This document shows positions 30,901 to 41,316 of a stretch of 64,000 bases of DNA, one piece after another. Position 1 is the first letter of the stretch, and every line of letters starts with the position of its first letter. The notes beneath the pieces are model-generated. The model had not been told where the DNA came from. It saw nothing but the letters and a program-made list of their open reading frames with translations, and did no database searches. The position numbers and the translations under genes were made by a program. Source of the stretch: Venturia oleaginea (taxonomy: Eukaryota; Ascomycota; Dothideomycetes; Venturiales; Venturiaceae); NCBI GenBank assembly GCA_013176395.1, contig JABMLP010000020.1:124001-188000 (forward strand), read 5' to 3'.

Positions 30901-31784
30901 GACTCTCTACAGCGTATCACCCTGAGACTGATGGATCTACGGAAAGAAGAAATCAAGAAGTTGAAGCCTATCTACGTAAGTTCTGTACATTTAGTCAGGA
31001 CGACTGGGTTGAGCTCCTGCCTATTGCTCAAATATGCCTCGATAATAGACCAAACCAAGCTACGGGCCTATCGCCTTTCTTCTTAACCCACGGTTATAAC
31101 ATTGAGCATATAGGAACTGTTGAAGCTCCCCAGAAAACCCCTGAGAATCCAAAAGAAAAAGCACAAGATCTTGTAGCAAAATTGAAGGACGCACAAGAAT
31201 GGGCAGAAACGTCAATGGTATCAGCTCAGCAACAGCAAGAATACTACTCTAATAGAGATCGTGCTCCGGCTGACTCTTTTAAAGTGGGAGACAAAGTCTG
31301 GCTCAACCTAAAGAACGTAAAAACCCTACGTCCTTGTAAGAAACTAGACTGGATTCATGGGAAGTATACAGTTACACGAGTTATCAACTCAATGTCTTAC
31401 GAGCTTGATACACCCAGAGGAATCCACAACCGATTTCATACGTCTTTACTTAGGAGAGCTGGCACAGATCCCCTACCTTCACAAATACAAGATAATACAC
31501 AGCCGCCTCCTATAGTAACTGAACAAGGAGACGAGGAATACGGTATCGAGGCTATTCTAGCCGCAAGATGGCGCCGGCGAGGTCGACAACAAACACGAGA
31601 AGTCTTAGTTAAGTGGGTAGGCTACGTTGATCCTACGTGGGAACCCCTTAGCGAACTCCAACAAACTACAGCTCTGGACGCTTTTGAAAGTGCCTACGGC
31701 AACGTTCTTGAAAACGACGGACCTATACTACGCCCTCAGAGACTACGCTCACATCGATCTACAAGAGAGGGGGGGAGGGGATAA
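27999..31784 (+). CDS. Gy-A2 Pol: protease, RT, RNase H, integrase, chromodomain
   Basis: The frame is given from a TTG at 27999, but there is no ATG nearby, so the true entry is probably by frameshift from gag. In order it has protease (LLDNGSSCYA near residue 57), RT (FVKKPGGGLRFCVDY near 300, catalytic AYLDD near 409), and RNase H (EPDASG near 560, HDKELMAIV near 601, LTDHKNL). It continues with an integrase zinc finger (H-x6-H, then C-D-V-C, about 815-855), an integrase core with D-D-E (SVDFI about 885, SDRDTQF about 945, PETDGSTERR about 975), a GPY-like module, and a chromodomain (about 1180-1235, VLVKWVGYVDPTWEP). All catalytic residues are visible. The stop is flush with the 3' LTR, and the polypurine tract is inside the last codons. 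Confidence 0.95.
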   Translation: MSKESIERVNSILNSNKDTDSHRSRIEKEWEQFRPKMLSRLFYTNTIVNDIYSLKTLLDNGSSCYASINEEKASQMDLEVLPISPRTIGGVLKEEGQTQVTKIAKLNLDLGGLICNAFAYIVPGQFEDLLLGRPFLKDTKAVINESKGTLTFANGISIRDAKFEDKLDIQQVAPVRFHRLVTSTLEKIKDASRVFAVTLRDIDIALKPKVPLTTEQILELLPKRFHKYAAVFDPKRAERLPPHRPGIDHEIPIEEGKPLPWGPLYGMGREQLLVLRRTLTELLDKGFIRESKSVAASPVLFVKKPGGGLRFCVDYRALNAITRKDRYPLPLVKETLLTLARAKYLSKLDVNAAFHKIRIATGDEFKTAFRTRYGLFEWLVTPFGLTGAPASFQRYINYILRRYLDEFCSAYLDDIVIYSSKNLKDHEEKTEKILQSCLNAGLYLDIRKCEFNTKRVKYLGFVIDTETGLHMDPEKIKAIKEWERPTTLRGVRGFLGFTNFYRDFVKDNSTIREPLVRLTKKNTPFLWGKEQEESFQKLKAEFCKEPVLSALDEDKPTRVEPDASGWASGAVLSQKDELGNWKPCAFFSTKHLPAECNYDIHDKELMAIVKALVHWTSELLSLSKPFIILTDHKNLEKFMVKRELNERQMRWAQILAKFNFKLGYRPGSESVVPDALTRRDQDLPKDIQDPRIVERTRTLLPPKLWINVLEDKTPAREEAAQENAQEVDKEPIPFIQNPFLSGDLRDRWETALEGDLDYRRIFQSVLKQDRQFPSKLKVPTSIGDCKVENNQLYYRDRIWLPSYEPLLTGVIQEIHDSVLSGHPGREATIAILSRQFYWPGFAQDIRQFIRNCDVCGRTSVWRDKKKGLLKPLPVPSRIWQDISVDFIVELPESQRCTRLCVITDRLGKGTILFPVPKEQFGAEGFAKLFMQNYVRLHWLPRSLVSDRDTQFVNAFWKEVCHLLKIERRLSTAYHPETDGSTERRNQEVEAYLRKFCTFSQDDWVELLPIAQICLDNRPNQATGLSPFFLTHGYNIEHIGTVEAPQKTPENPKEKAQDLVAKLKDAQEWAETSMVSAQQQQEYYSNRDRAPADSFKVGDKVWLNLKNVKTLRPCKKLDWIHGKYTVTRVINSMSYELDTPRGIHNRFHTSLLRRAGTDPLPSQIQDNTQPPPIVTEQGDEEYGIEAILAARWRRRGRQQTREVLVKWVGYVDPTWEPLSELQQTTALDAFESAYGNVLENDGPILRPQRLRSHRSTREGGRG

Positions 31785-31905
31785 TGTTAAGGGATGGAAT
31801 CCTTCTCTCTAGCTTATCCATGACTGGATTTCCAATTGTTCTCTTGTTATTCTACAAGCAGTCTTCTCTCACTTGCGAAACACCTTTGAGGGTTGAACTC
31901 TTACA
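31785..31905 (+). repeat. 3' LTR of Gy-A2 with internal deletion (121 bp)
   Basis: It has the first 67 bases and last 54 bases of the 5' LTR. The 234 bp between are missing, including the 22-bp repeats, the TATA box and the self-primer segment. The break joins TTGTTATTCT to ACAAGCAGTC, two places where the intact LTR has similar CAAGC(T/A)GTC words. The deletion removes the promoter of the downstream LTR. Confidence 0.92.
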
Positions 31906-32047
31906 TAGAGATTGTGGGCACACGGCACATACGCCATTACATACCACGTAAAATCCGATTATTATTATTAGTATTGACTAGATATCTTCTACATGTAGCG
32001 TATATCCTCTGTAGTATACCTTAAGCCTCGAATATTCGATTATCCTA

Positions 32048-33908
32048 TCACGTGTTCCACCACCGAGCTGGTCAACCCACCGAGCTGGTCAGTTTCTGCC
32101 AAGACGACCAACTCCCTCATTAACACGATATGCCTCAACAACAAAATGCGCAATTATCTAACAGAGAAGGCAGAATTCAGCTTGCCCTTTCTGCCTATAA
32201 CACCCACCAATTTCGAAGCCTCCGGCGCGCTGCTGAAGCGTTTGATGTACCTCCTTCAACATTGACTGGTCGATACAACGGAATCACGTATCGCCTAGAT
32301 ACTCGCAACGCCCAACACAAGCTCACTACGACTGAAGAGCAGACAATTGTCCAATACATCCTCGACCTCGATTTGCGAGGATTCGCGCCCCGGCTGTGTG
32401 AGGTGGCAGATATGGCGGATAAAGTACTAGGTGTACGCGGTGGAGAGCCAGTAGGGAAAAACTGGACTGAGAGGTTTACAACGCGCTCAGATGAGCTCAA
32501 GATGGCCTTCAATCGAGCTAAGGATAGACAGAGGATACTACAGGAAGATCCAGAGATTATTGGCGCGTGGTTCAAGCTCGTTGCAGACACTAAGGCAAAG
32601 TACGGCATCCACGACGAGGATACGGACAACTTTGACGAGATTGGCTTCCATATGGGTATTATTGGGTCAATGAAGGTCGTTACAGCCTCTGAGAGACGTA
32701 CAAGGCCTGAACTCATTCAGCCGGGCGATCGCGAATGGGTTACGGTTATTCAGAGCATTTGCGCAGCTGGGTATGCGACCCCGCCATTCATTATTTACAA
32801 AGGACGAGTTCACATCTCTACGTGGTACGAGGAGGCAGATATACCGCGCAATTGGAAGCTTTCAGTCTCTGAGAACGGCTGGACAAACAACGCGTTGGGT
32901 CTTGAGTGGTTCAAGCACTTTGACGCGCATACAAAGGCGCGGCAGGTGGGGGTGTATAGACTGCTTATTTTGGACGGCCATGAGAGCCATCTCAGCCAGG
33001 ATTTCAAGGACTACTGCCTCGAAAATAAGATTATAACCCTCTGTATGCCATCGCACTCGTCGCATATACTCCAGCCCCTTGATATGGTCTGCTTCTCGCC
33101 GTTGAAGCGCAAGTACTCCCAACGCGTCCGGGACTTGGCACGCTGACGCGTCTACCATATCAACAAGGAAGGCTTTCTCCCTGCCTTCAAAGACGCATTT
33201 TTCGACGTGTTTACAAGAGAGAACTGTCAAAAGGCCTTTGAGGCAGTAGGGCTGGTCCCTATCGACGCGCAGGTGGTGTTGGATCGCCTTGAAGTACGGC
33301 TACGTACCCCGCCAGAACCCCGTCTCCCAGAAACGCCGCGGCAGTTAAAGACTCCAAGCAATACTCATGAATTTGGATCCCAATCCAAGCTCGTAAGCGA
33401 CTCTTTTACTCGGTCACCAGTTACTGCGCAGGCTGGCTTTTCCCAGCTTGTCAAGGGCGCTGAATTGATGCTGCACCAAAACGCTCTACTTGTTGCGCGC
33501 AACCGCGAGCTTGAAGAGCAATTGGCAGTAATAACGAAGCGAAAATCGCGCAAAAGGAAGTGGATCCAGCAAGGTGGTACTATGGAGTATGGGACTGCAG
33601 CAGCGCAGGTAGCTGCAGAGGCGTCTGTAGCGCCTCAGGGATCGAAGAAGGCTCGTGGTATCGGTGATCAAGAAATAGCCCGACCAACTCAACGGCGCTG
33701 TGGGAACTGCGGCGCAATTGGGCATAATGCGCGAACTTGTAAAAAAGATTTCGAGATATCATCTGAATCAGATAGTAGCACGACGGACTTAGAATCTATT
33801 GTTAATAGCGATGAAATTGAATATAAGTTGGTCGTGCCAAGAAATTTTGACGGGTTGGGTGATCTGACGGGTTGGGTGATCTGACGGGTTGGGTGATCGA
33901 ATACGTTA
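32048..33908 (+). mobile_element. pogo-like DNA transposon P2 with iterated ends
   Basis: The left end (TCACGTGTTCCACCACC) and right end (reverse complement TAACGTATTCGATCACC) are diverged inverted repeats beginning like those of P3 and P5 (TAACGTA...). Two 17-bp units lie at the left (32059-32092) and three at the right (33848-33898). Between them is one transposase frame with a single in-frame TGA. The 142 bases between the Gy-A2 LTR and this element (31906-32047) are AT-rich with nothing recognisable. Confidence 0.85.
32130..33884 (+). pseudogene. pogo/Fot1-like transposase of P2 (one in-frame TGA)
   Basis: One frame of 585 codons is interrupted only by TGA at 33144-33146. It begins with a psq-type helix-turn-helix (SLRRAAEAFDVPPSTLTGR), then a CENP-B/Tc5-type DNA-binding domain (VGKNWTERFTTRSDELK). 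The DDE_1 catalytic core has a first Asp in the D-N-F-D-E-I-G region, then LLILDGHESH and PSHSSHILQPLDMVCFSPLK. After the stop come the conserved NKEGFLPAFKDAF block, a leucine-rich helical stretch and a CCHC knuckle (C-G-N-C-G-A-I-G-H-N-A-R-T-C), common in fungal members of this family. The first acidic motif reads FDEIGF where FDETGF is usual. The same TGA is present in P5, so the copies share it by descent or it is tolerated. Confidence 0.92.
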
Positions 33909-34970
33909 TTCGTTACATTGAAACCCGTCTAATTCTTACATTTGGATTGGCCAGATTTTGAGATCCAGCCAATTCAACCAGTATCTCGTACACGCAATGA
34001 ATCTTTGCGCGATTATCCAATCATTCGAGTTGCAATGCGACTCAAACGCCCAAGAAACGGGTTAATTTCCTACAGCCGAACAATCGTCCACCGAAGTTAC
34101 CGCCGTCCGAGTATTTCAGAGCTGGCCAGTGAACAGACACATCTCTTACTAGAGCGAGAGCCAGTGGACCGTCACTACCTTTCCGTGCGACCAGGTTAAG
34201 GTTGAAGCCTCCACCTCACCCTCAGCTGCTGAATCACCGTTTCGGCTGCTCTCACTACCATAGCAATCTAGCATGCCCTGTCGTCTGAGGCGGAAAGATA
34301 CTAGACGAGATATTTCCTTATCTTGCGGACACCGGGAAAGACCAAAGAGTAAATACGCCAGAAAGTGCTCGAACCATCGGGCTTCGAAGTCCAAACGACT
34401 TCCTCGGTAACCGCAACAATAAACACGAACTCATCATCGAAGTATGCACCGCCTTTTCTCTTCCATGCCCAGTTCCGTACTGATCACAATAGCGTCGCTC
34501 CTCTAGGATACCCTCTACCACAGCATTTTACTCGAAAGCATGATGACTTACAAAACCTTCAATGGCACGATTCTAGCCAATCAGCACCTCGCAGAGATCG
34601 TCAACATATTCCAGGTTGCATCCCCAGAATTGTTCGATTATATAGACTTTGTCGCCAAGCGTGTCCCAAAGATCACCTTGGAGAAGTATGGCAAGTTGTT
34701 GAAGATGTGAGACTCAGAGACAGGCCAGGTGCAGTACTGTCAATTTCGGCAACACACGAGAACATAATTGGGCAATTGGAATAATGGATAGTGGTGGCGA
34801 GTCGAACTACGATAATCTGTCGAAGTGAATAAGGACTGGAGTGGATTCTGCAATGGAATAAAGGAGAGACATACCAGGAATTCAGTCCATCATTTGACGA
34901 CAAGATTTATTCTCTGAATCCATGATGCCTTGCCATTGCGTGGCCTAAGAATTGTCGCCAACATGCCTCT
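33909..34970. other. Intergenic region, no convincing gene
   Basis: This 1.06-kb stretch lies between P2 and the 3' end of the ZW10-like gene. It has no repeat shared with the rest of the window that I can see. Several short overlapping frames are present, but only one small frame (34540-34710) has protein-like composition. Confidence 0.5.
34540..34710 (+). CDS. Possible 56-residue small protein or exon
   Basis: Starting at the tandem ATG at 34540, the frame encodes TYKTFNGTILANQHLAEIV and LFDYIDFVAKRVPKITLEKY before TGA at 34708. Composition is balanced, with amphipathic helices, unlike the neighbouring frames. It could be a real small gene, the last exon of a lost gene, or chance. I do not recognise it. 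Confidence 0.3.
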   Translation: MMTYKTFNGTILANQHLAEIVNIFQVASPELFDYIDFVAKRVPKITLEKYGKLLKM

Positions 34971-37675
34971 CTACCTTCCGTTGCCCTTGATCTCTTTCAA
35001 AGCATCTCTCCTGAAATGACTCTCAGCAAAAAGTGCCTTGATGAGATCTTCAACCTCATTCGCTTCAAACTCAAGACTCAACTCGCCCTCCTTCCAAAGG
35101 AACTTGATATCCGCCAGACTCGCTTCCAAAATCTCTCCAAGATAAATAAATCGCAACCAACCAGGCGTATACACATGAACAACGGTTCTTTTCCCTTCAT
35201 CGTTAATTGTAGCACTGGGCGCCTCTTGTTCAAAAAGATCGGAAAGGGTGGAGATTTGATCCATCCAGCTCTTGAGAGTTTTAGATTCTTCCTCCGAGAT
35301 ACCGTTGATACCGTCGCTAAGTTCAAGAATTTCAGTTGTGATGCGACGGATTACGTGGCTAAGGATCGCGCCGAGAGATTGAAGTCGTGCCGAGTCGCTC
35401 AAGACACCGCTCCATATTTTATCAAGTTCACGCACGCGATGAACCACATCATCCACTGCGCCATCATACTCACGCTTATTGAGTGGGCTCGTGCAATTAT
35501 CAAAGCCGGACGTGGCAGAGAGAAGATCTGAGAGAATTGTTCGTTGAGAGTCCATCTCTCGTCCATATGCAAGTCGTGAACATGTATGCAGCAGTTTGAT
35601 CTCAGCTTCCAAACTCCTAGACAGCCTCTTGTAAAGAGGGTGGTCAGGCGAAAGCTGAACAAGCAGGCTGTCGAGACTACGTGCAAGGTGTTGCGAGTCG
35701 TTGTATATCAACATATCAGCGGCAGGCTGACATGAGTAAGAAGTCCGCGCTGTTGCCCTGTAAAACGCCAAGAGCAAGGTGGGCAATGAAGAGAGTGCGG
35801 GTGCAGCGGTTGAGATGGAGTGGATAGGAAAGGATTCCGCAGAGAGTGTAGAGGCATCGGTGAGGATTATATTGATGAGTTTGAGGATGCTGTCTGGTAT
35901 AGCAGTAATAGCGAAGGTTTCTCGAAGAGTGATTTCGCGTTCGGTTGGAGGTTGGCGCTTCGAGGGCGGAGTCTTTACTTTTGGTTTGCGGGCGGATTTG
36001 ACAGGCGTAGCAGGCTCCAGTGGTTTAGACTGCTCCTCAGCCGCATCTTCGCCATCACCCCAGCCCCATGCCTCTTCCTCTTCTTCGTCATCGGCTTCCT
36101 TGGCCGCAGGTTTGCTATCAGTTTGTTCGACATCAGGCTCTTCTTCAAGCCCCCATGCGCTGGCGTCTTCGTCATCATTTGCTAACTCTAGAACATCTGC
36201 CTGCGCTGAATCGTCTACTTCATCCTCTTCGGCCCAATCGGCATTCCACTCGTCCTCTTCTTGGCCTTGCCCCGGCACCTGCGCATTGGCGACCATGACA
36301 TCGTCACTGGAGACAATTTGTGTCTCCACACGCTCAGCGGTTCGTTTCGTTCTTGCACCTTCGTAGGATACGGATCTCATTTCAGCCAGAGCTGCTTCAC
36401 GCCGTCTAGCCAGCCAAGTCTGGGGAAGCCTTTCTACCCATGAGGATAAATCTCCGTCACTGGGAAGTGGAACGCCTAATGTGTCAATGTAGTCCGCAAG
36501 GTCTTCAACTTTCATTAAAGAAATTGTGAAGTCGCCCATCAGAGCGAGTCTCACTGGGACTGATGGATCGAGACTGTTAGTAACGAGCTGTACCATGAGC
36601 GACGGTAGCAATTTCTCCAGGAGTGGCTGGTATAGTCTTTCCGGAAGCTCTTTCGTAATAAAACGCACCAAGCCGTCCACTTCTCGGACGAAAGTGGAGG
36701 GGTTCGAGATCTCTGACTTTTTTGACAGTTGGACAGTAGAGCTTTCGTAGATGGCGTTGGGAGCCAATCCTTTAGTGTCGACGGTGAAAAGCGGATTGAT
36801 TATGACAGCGGCTAGATCTCGGTGTAGGCGAGAGATGTAAGTGTCGAGAGTACCAAGTTCCGACATTGCGCCTGTCACATCTTCGAGACTCATACAAAAT
36901 TCTTTGTCTGGGGGTATTGTTAATACATGGAGTCAATCGCTCAAGTCCATCCTTACCTTTAAGTTCTGTATTAATGACGATCTCATTTTCAGAGGCATCA
37001 GTCTTGATCAAGGCATTCCAGCACTCAACGATCTTAGTTCCCAGTAGCTCTCTTATCTGTGCTTCTCTCCGTTGCACGAGCCCGGCAAATCGTGCATTCT
37101 CAAAAGTGTCCAGTTTTGCCGTCACTCGTCTCGCCTCTGTCAATTTCTTGAGGGCTTCCAGTAACGCTCTTTGCGAAATGAGATGCTGGGCAGCATCCAA
37201 CAATGCTGTAGCAACCTGTAATTGCTCGATAACGTCTCCCAGAGTGACGTTGTAATCTAGCTCTCTCCTTAATAACTCGACCTTGCTCGATGCATCTTCG
37301 TGGTGGGCGCGTAATGACTTTCCGGCTTCTGCCTCGTTCACAATTTCTCTTGCTGACGCCTTTGATTTCTCGATATCGATCTGCAATCGTTTTGCCTGGG
37401 AGATCCATCCATCGAGATGGGAGGCGGAATGGCGACTGAGGTCTCGGAGGTCTTCCTGCATTCGGCGTCAGCATGGCAAATGTCGAGGACCAGAGATACG
37501 TAGGCATTACCTTAACACCTTCCCCAGTCTTGTCGATTGCGTCCAGAATGGCGGGCATTGCGCTGGCGGGAATGTCTGCTGAAGCCACGTCTGGCTCAGG
37601 GTATGCTCCTAGTTGTACATGGTGGAGGATGGCGTTGGAAAGATCCTCATGGTGGTTGGGAGGTGTAGATGGCAT
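34971..37675 (-). CDS. ZW10: ZW10/Dsl1-family protein (three exons)
   Basis: Exons on the minus strand are 37675-37511, 37455-36957 and 36907-34971, giving 866 residues. The introns are 55 bp (37510-37456, GTAATG...GCAG) and 49 bp (36956-36908, GTAAGG...CCAG, with a branch-like TATTAAC). Proteins of this family are subunits of the Dsl1/NRZ tethering complex for Golgi-to-ER vesicles, and in animals also of the kinetochore RZZ complex. The N-terminal 220 residues are coiled-coil-like (EKSKASAREIVNEAEAG, LLDAAQHLISQRALLEALKK). The middle, about residues 430-530, is a long acidic spacer with W-G repeats (EEEEAWGWGDGED). The C-terminus has the family signature WLRFIYLGEILEASLADIKF and EVEDLIKALFAES. 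The frame is intact. It diverges from the M16 gene, with 179 bp between starts. Confidence 0.87.
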
Positions 37676-37854
37676 GGAGGCTGGCTGCTAGGGAGCAAAC
37701 GACGGAAGGGCACGATCGTTTGGACTTTGCTGTTCATAGTTCATAGTTGGCAGTAGTATTATACGGGTACGGTACGGGATATAAATATCTGCAAGGGTCT
37801 CACCATACGACCAAATAAACAACGTGAACATCTATCTTCCCCAAGAACAACACA
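37676..37854. promoter_or_regulatory. Divergent promoter region of the two host genes
   Basis: These 179 bp separate the two start codons. A TATAAAT sequence at 37781-37787 lies 67 bp upstream of the M16 ATG and is well placed for it. A GGGTACGGTACGGG repeat lies just before it. No clear TATA box is seen for the ZW10-like gene. Confidence 0.6.
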
Positions 37855-40800
37855 ATGGCCACCAAATCACATTTCAAGAAAATCCAAAATTTCAAATCTG
37901 AATATGCCGTCGCCGAATTCACCCAGTACGAATCCATGAGGACGGGCATGAGAGTCGCCGTCGTTGATCGTGAAAGTCCAAAGGTCGCTGGATATTTTGC
38001 CTTTGCCACGGAGATCCACGATGACTCGGGCGCCCCGCATACTCTGGAACATCTTGTATTCATGGGCTCCAAGAGTTACAAGTACAAGGGTGTGTTGGAT
38101 CGGCTTGCAACCAGGGCCTACTCCTTTACCAATGCCTGGACTGGAACCGATCAGACTGTGTATACGCTTGACACGGCTGGCTGGGGAGGCTTCTCTCAGA
38201 TTCTTCCCGTCTACCTTGAGCACTGTCTTGTGCCCACCTTGACCGACGCCGGTTGCTACACCGAAGTTCACCACATTGATGGCACTGGTCACGATGCCGG
38301 AGTCGTGTACTCTGAGATGCAGGGCGTTCAGAACACTCAGTCCGAGCTGATGGAGCTTCAAGCGAAACGATTGCTTTACCCAAAAGGCAATGGCTTTCGC
38401 TATGAGACTGGAGGCATGATGGAAGCCTTGAGAGTTTTATCGGCAGATAGGATTCGAGAATTTCACAAAGAAATGTATCAACCCAAGAACATGCGAGTCA
38501 TCCTGATTGGCGAGGTTGACCATGACGAGCTCCTCACCATTCTCGACAGGTTCGAGGACGGTATCTTGGAAGACGTTCCGTCGCTAGACGCACCATTCAA
38601 GAGACCGTGGGTCGACTCTCCAAACCCTGCGGCGCTGAAGGAAAGCGTCACCCAGACCGTTGAATTCCCAGAGGAAGACGAGTCGACCGGAGAGATTTCC
38701 ATCGCTTTCTTTGGGCCAGATTGCAATGACGTCCTTGAAGGTGCTGCAACAAACGTACTCCTCACTTACCTTGCTGGCTCCGAAGTGTCCATTCTCGAGA
38801 ACACTCTTGTCGAAAAGGAGGAACTCGCTAGCGCGGTCTATTACTACACAGAAACTCGACCGAACTATGTCATCTGGTTCAATCTGAGCAGTGTCGCCGC
38901 CAGTAAATTGGAACAAGTGCAGAAGCGCTTCTTTGAGGTCATCAAGGAAGCAGCGTCAAAACCTCTTGCCATGGCTTACATGCAAGACTGCATCAAACGC
39001 TTCAGAAGACAGGTTGTGTATGCCACGGAAACGTCAAGTACAGTGTTCAACGACCCACTCATCGAGGACCACCTTTACGGTAGCCGTGATGGCAAAGACT
39101 TCGAAAATGCTGTTAGTAGTCTGAAATGGTTCGACATTTTAGAGACTTGGACCGACAACCATTGGCGAAAGTTCTTGTCCAAGTACCTCGCCGAGAACAA
39201 ATACGTCTCTATCCTTGGTGTACCTTCTGCCAAAATGTCTGCCAAGCTCAAGGCCGACGAGACCGCTAGAGTCAAAGCCCAGCAGGACAAGTTCGGGAAA
39301 GAAGGTCTGGAAGATCTCGCTTTGAAGTTGGACATGGCGAAGAAACTCAATGACAGGCCAATCCCACCTGAGATACTAGATAGCTTCCCGGTACCGAGCA
39401 CAGACTCCATACATTTCATCCCGTCAACGACTGCACGCTCAGGATTGGCCAAGCAGATGGGCGAATTGGACAACAACATCCAGAGCATCGTCGACAAGGA
39501 TAATTCGAACAATCTTCCACTCTTCATACATTATGAGCATGTGAACACAGCCTTTGTACACTTCAGCCTCGTCCTGAACACAAGCGTTATTCCTTTGGAT
39601 TTGAAACCCTTACTTCCTGTCTATCTTCAAAACTTTTTTGTCACGCCCGTCGAGCGCGATGGCAAGCGTCTAGAATTTGAGCAGGTTGTCGTGGCCTTGG
39701 AACAAGACACCATCACTTACACGATCGAAGGCGGCAAGTACCTAGGAAATTCAGAGCTCATGCGCATCAAATTTGTTGTTGAGCCAGGAAAATTTGAGAC
39801 TGCAATCAGATGGCTCCGAGACCTGGCATACCATTCCATATTCGATGCAGAACGCCTCAAACCTACTCTCACTAAGCTGCTCGCCGACATACCGGATGAG
39901 AAGCGAAGTGGAAACGACATGATGACTGCCGTCGACGCAATGGTCCATTTTGCTCCAATTTCCAGCTCAAGGGCTCAGTCTACCTTGGTAAAAGCTCTCT
40001 ACCTGAAGCGCATCTCCAAACTCTTAGCAAAAGAACCCGAAACCGTCATCACTATGCTCAATGACCTCCGAAAATCTCTTTTCACATTCAGCAACATGCG
40101 TGTCTTCCTGGTCGCCAATCTCGAAAGACTCTCCAATCCGGTCTCTACATTCTCCCATCTTACCAATGGCCTCGATACTACCTCTCCTCTCCTCCCTCTC
40201 GACTCAAGAAAAGCCGTTCTCAGTACTGCTGCGCAAGAACCAGGAAAGTTAGCCTACATAATTCCAATGCCGACCATCGACAGTTCATTCGCCTTGCTCA
40301 CAGCACGCGGACTGGAATCCTACCAAAATCCAAAGCTACCTGCGCTGATGGTTGCGCTTGCCTACCTCGATGCTGTGGAGGGACCACTTTGGGTCGCTGT
40401 CCGCGGTACTGGTCTTGCTTATGGCACGAACTTTTCTCGTTCTGTGGACACAGGCCTCATCGGGTTTTCAATCTACCGGTCTCCTAATGCCTTCGAAGCT
40501 TATAAGGCGGCTAAGAAGGTAATTGAGGACTTTGCGCATGGTGAACGTGTCTTTGAAAGGTTTGAGCTTGAGGGTGCAATTAGTAGCATTGTAGTTGGCT
40601 TTGCCGATGAACAACCTACTGCTGTTTCTGCCGCTGCAGTTGGTTTCGTGAACCAAGTCGTCAAAGGAATACCTAAAGAGTGGGGAAGTGAGATTCTTCG
40701 ACACGTCAGAGGTGTGACAGTCAAAGAACTTGTTGATGTTATGAAGGAGTATCTTGTGCCTATTTTCCAGCCTGGGAAGAGTGACATAGTGGTTACCTGC

Positions 40801-41077
40801 GGAAGTATTTTGGAGGAGGTAAGTCATTTTCTCATTGAGGACTAGACAGTGAAGATGGAATTCTAATGCCGCACAGGGTCTCAAAACATCCTTCGAAAAG
40901 GCAGGTTTCAAGCCTGAAGTCCGCACCTTGGCTTCTTTCCAAGAAGATTATGGTCTTAACGCTCTAGATGAAGGAGATGACGCTAATGATGATGATAATG
41001 ATGACGATGATGAGGTGGGTAGCGATGACGAGAGCGAGGAAGGAACCGAGTCCGATTCGGACGAGGATAAGAAGTAA
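37855..41077 (+). CDS. M16-family zinc metallopeptidase (two exons)
   Basis: Exons 37855-40818 and 40877-41077 encode 1054 residues. The 58-bp intron has GTAAGT...CACAG boundaries, and reading through it would give a premature stop at 40845. The inverted zinc motif H-T-L-E-H is at residues 62-66 (ligands His62 and His66, catalytic Glu65). The distal Glu is in GVVYSEMQG near 154, the usual M16 layout. The length and sequence suit the large insulinase/presequence-protease-like branch typified by yeast YOL098C (SDD3). Such enzymes form a clamshell that degrades peptides. The second half has the non-catalytic repeat fold, including RSVDTGLIGFSIYRSPNAF. The second exon ends in an Asp/Glu-rich tail. 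No signal peptide is evident, so a cytosolic place is likely. Confidence 0.9.
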
Positions 41078-41316
41078 AACAAGAAGTAGAACAAAAAATT
41101 AAGATATTCCTCGTCTCTTTGAGCAGAGGCAGAGACAACCAGTCTAGCTTGCTTACAATGTTAGCAAAGTTCTTTGGGTATTGCTCCAAGTTACTTCACT
41201 AGATCGTCTTGAGGGTCCAAAATTTTGGAGTTAGAATCTTAAAAAACGGTATACGCAACTTCGTAGCTTTACGTACGGCTGGCAAATTATCAATTCGAAA
41301 AGTTTTTGTAAAGAAG
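41078..41316. other. 3' flank of the M16 gene, no gene seen
   Basis: This 239-bp AT-rich stretch between the M16 stop and the end of the pogo relic P3 has no shared repeat or frame worth reporting. Confidence 0.5.

Larger units (their letters stand above)
25935..31905 (+). mobile_element. Ty3/gypsy element Gy-A, copy A2 (complete coding capacity)
   Basis: The element has 5' LTR (25935-26289), primer site, leader, gag (26929-27951), pol (to 31784) and a shortened 3' LTR (31785-31905). Gag is identical to that of A1, and both coding frames are undamaged. The flanks (CTTAC and TAGAG) do not match, and unrelated sequences adjoin it, so it is not a simple insertion. It is the best-preserved Gy-A coding copy here. 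Confidence 0.95.

Noticed and set aside
33144..33146. An intron hiding the pogo TGA (CTGAC branch-like word and AAG acceptor)
   Set aside because: The residues on both sides are conserved coding sequence, the acceptor would be AAG, and no good donor is placed to keep the frame.
35779..36366. 195-codon Ser-rich plus-strand frame opposite the ZW10-like gene
   Set aside because: It is the complement of the acidic Glu/Asp codons of the ZW10 spacer, a common artefact.
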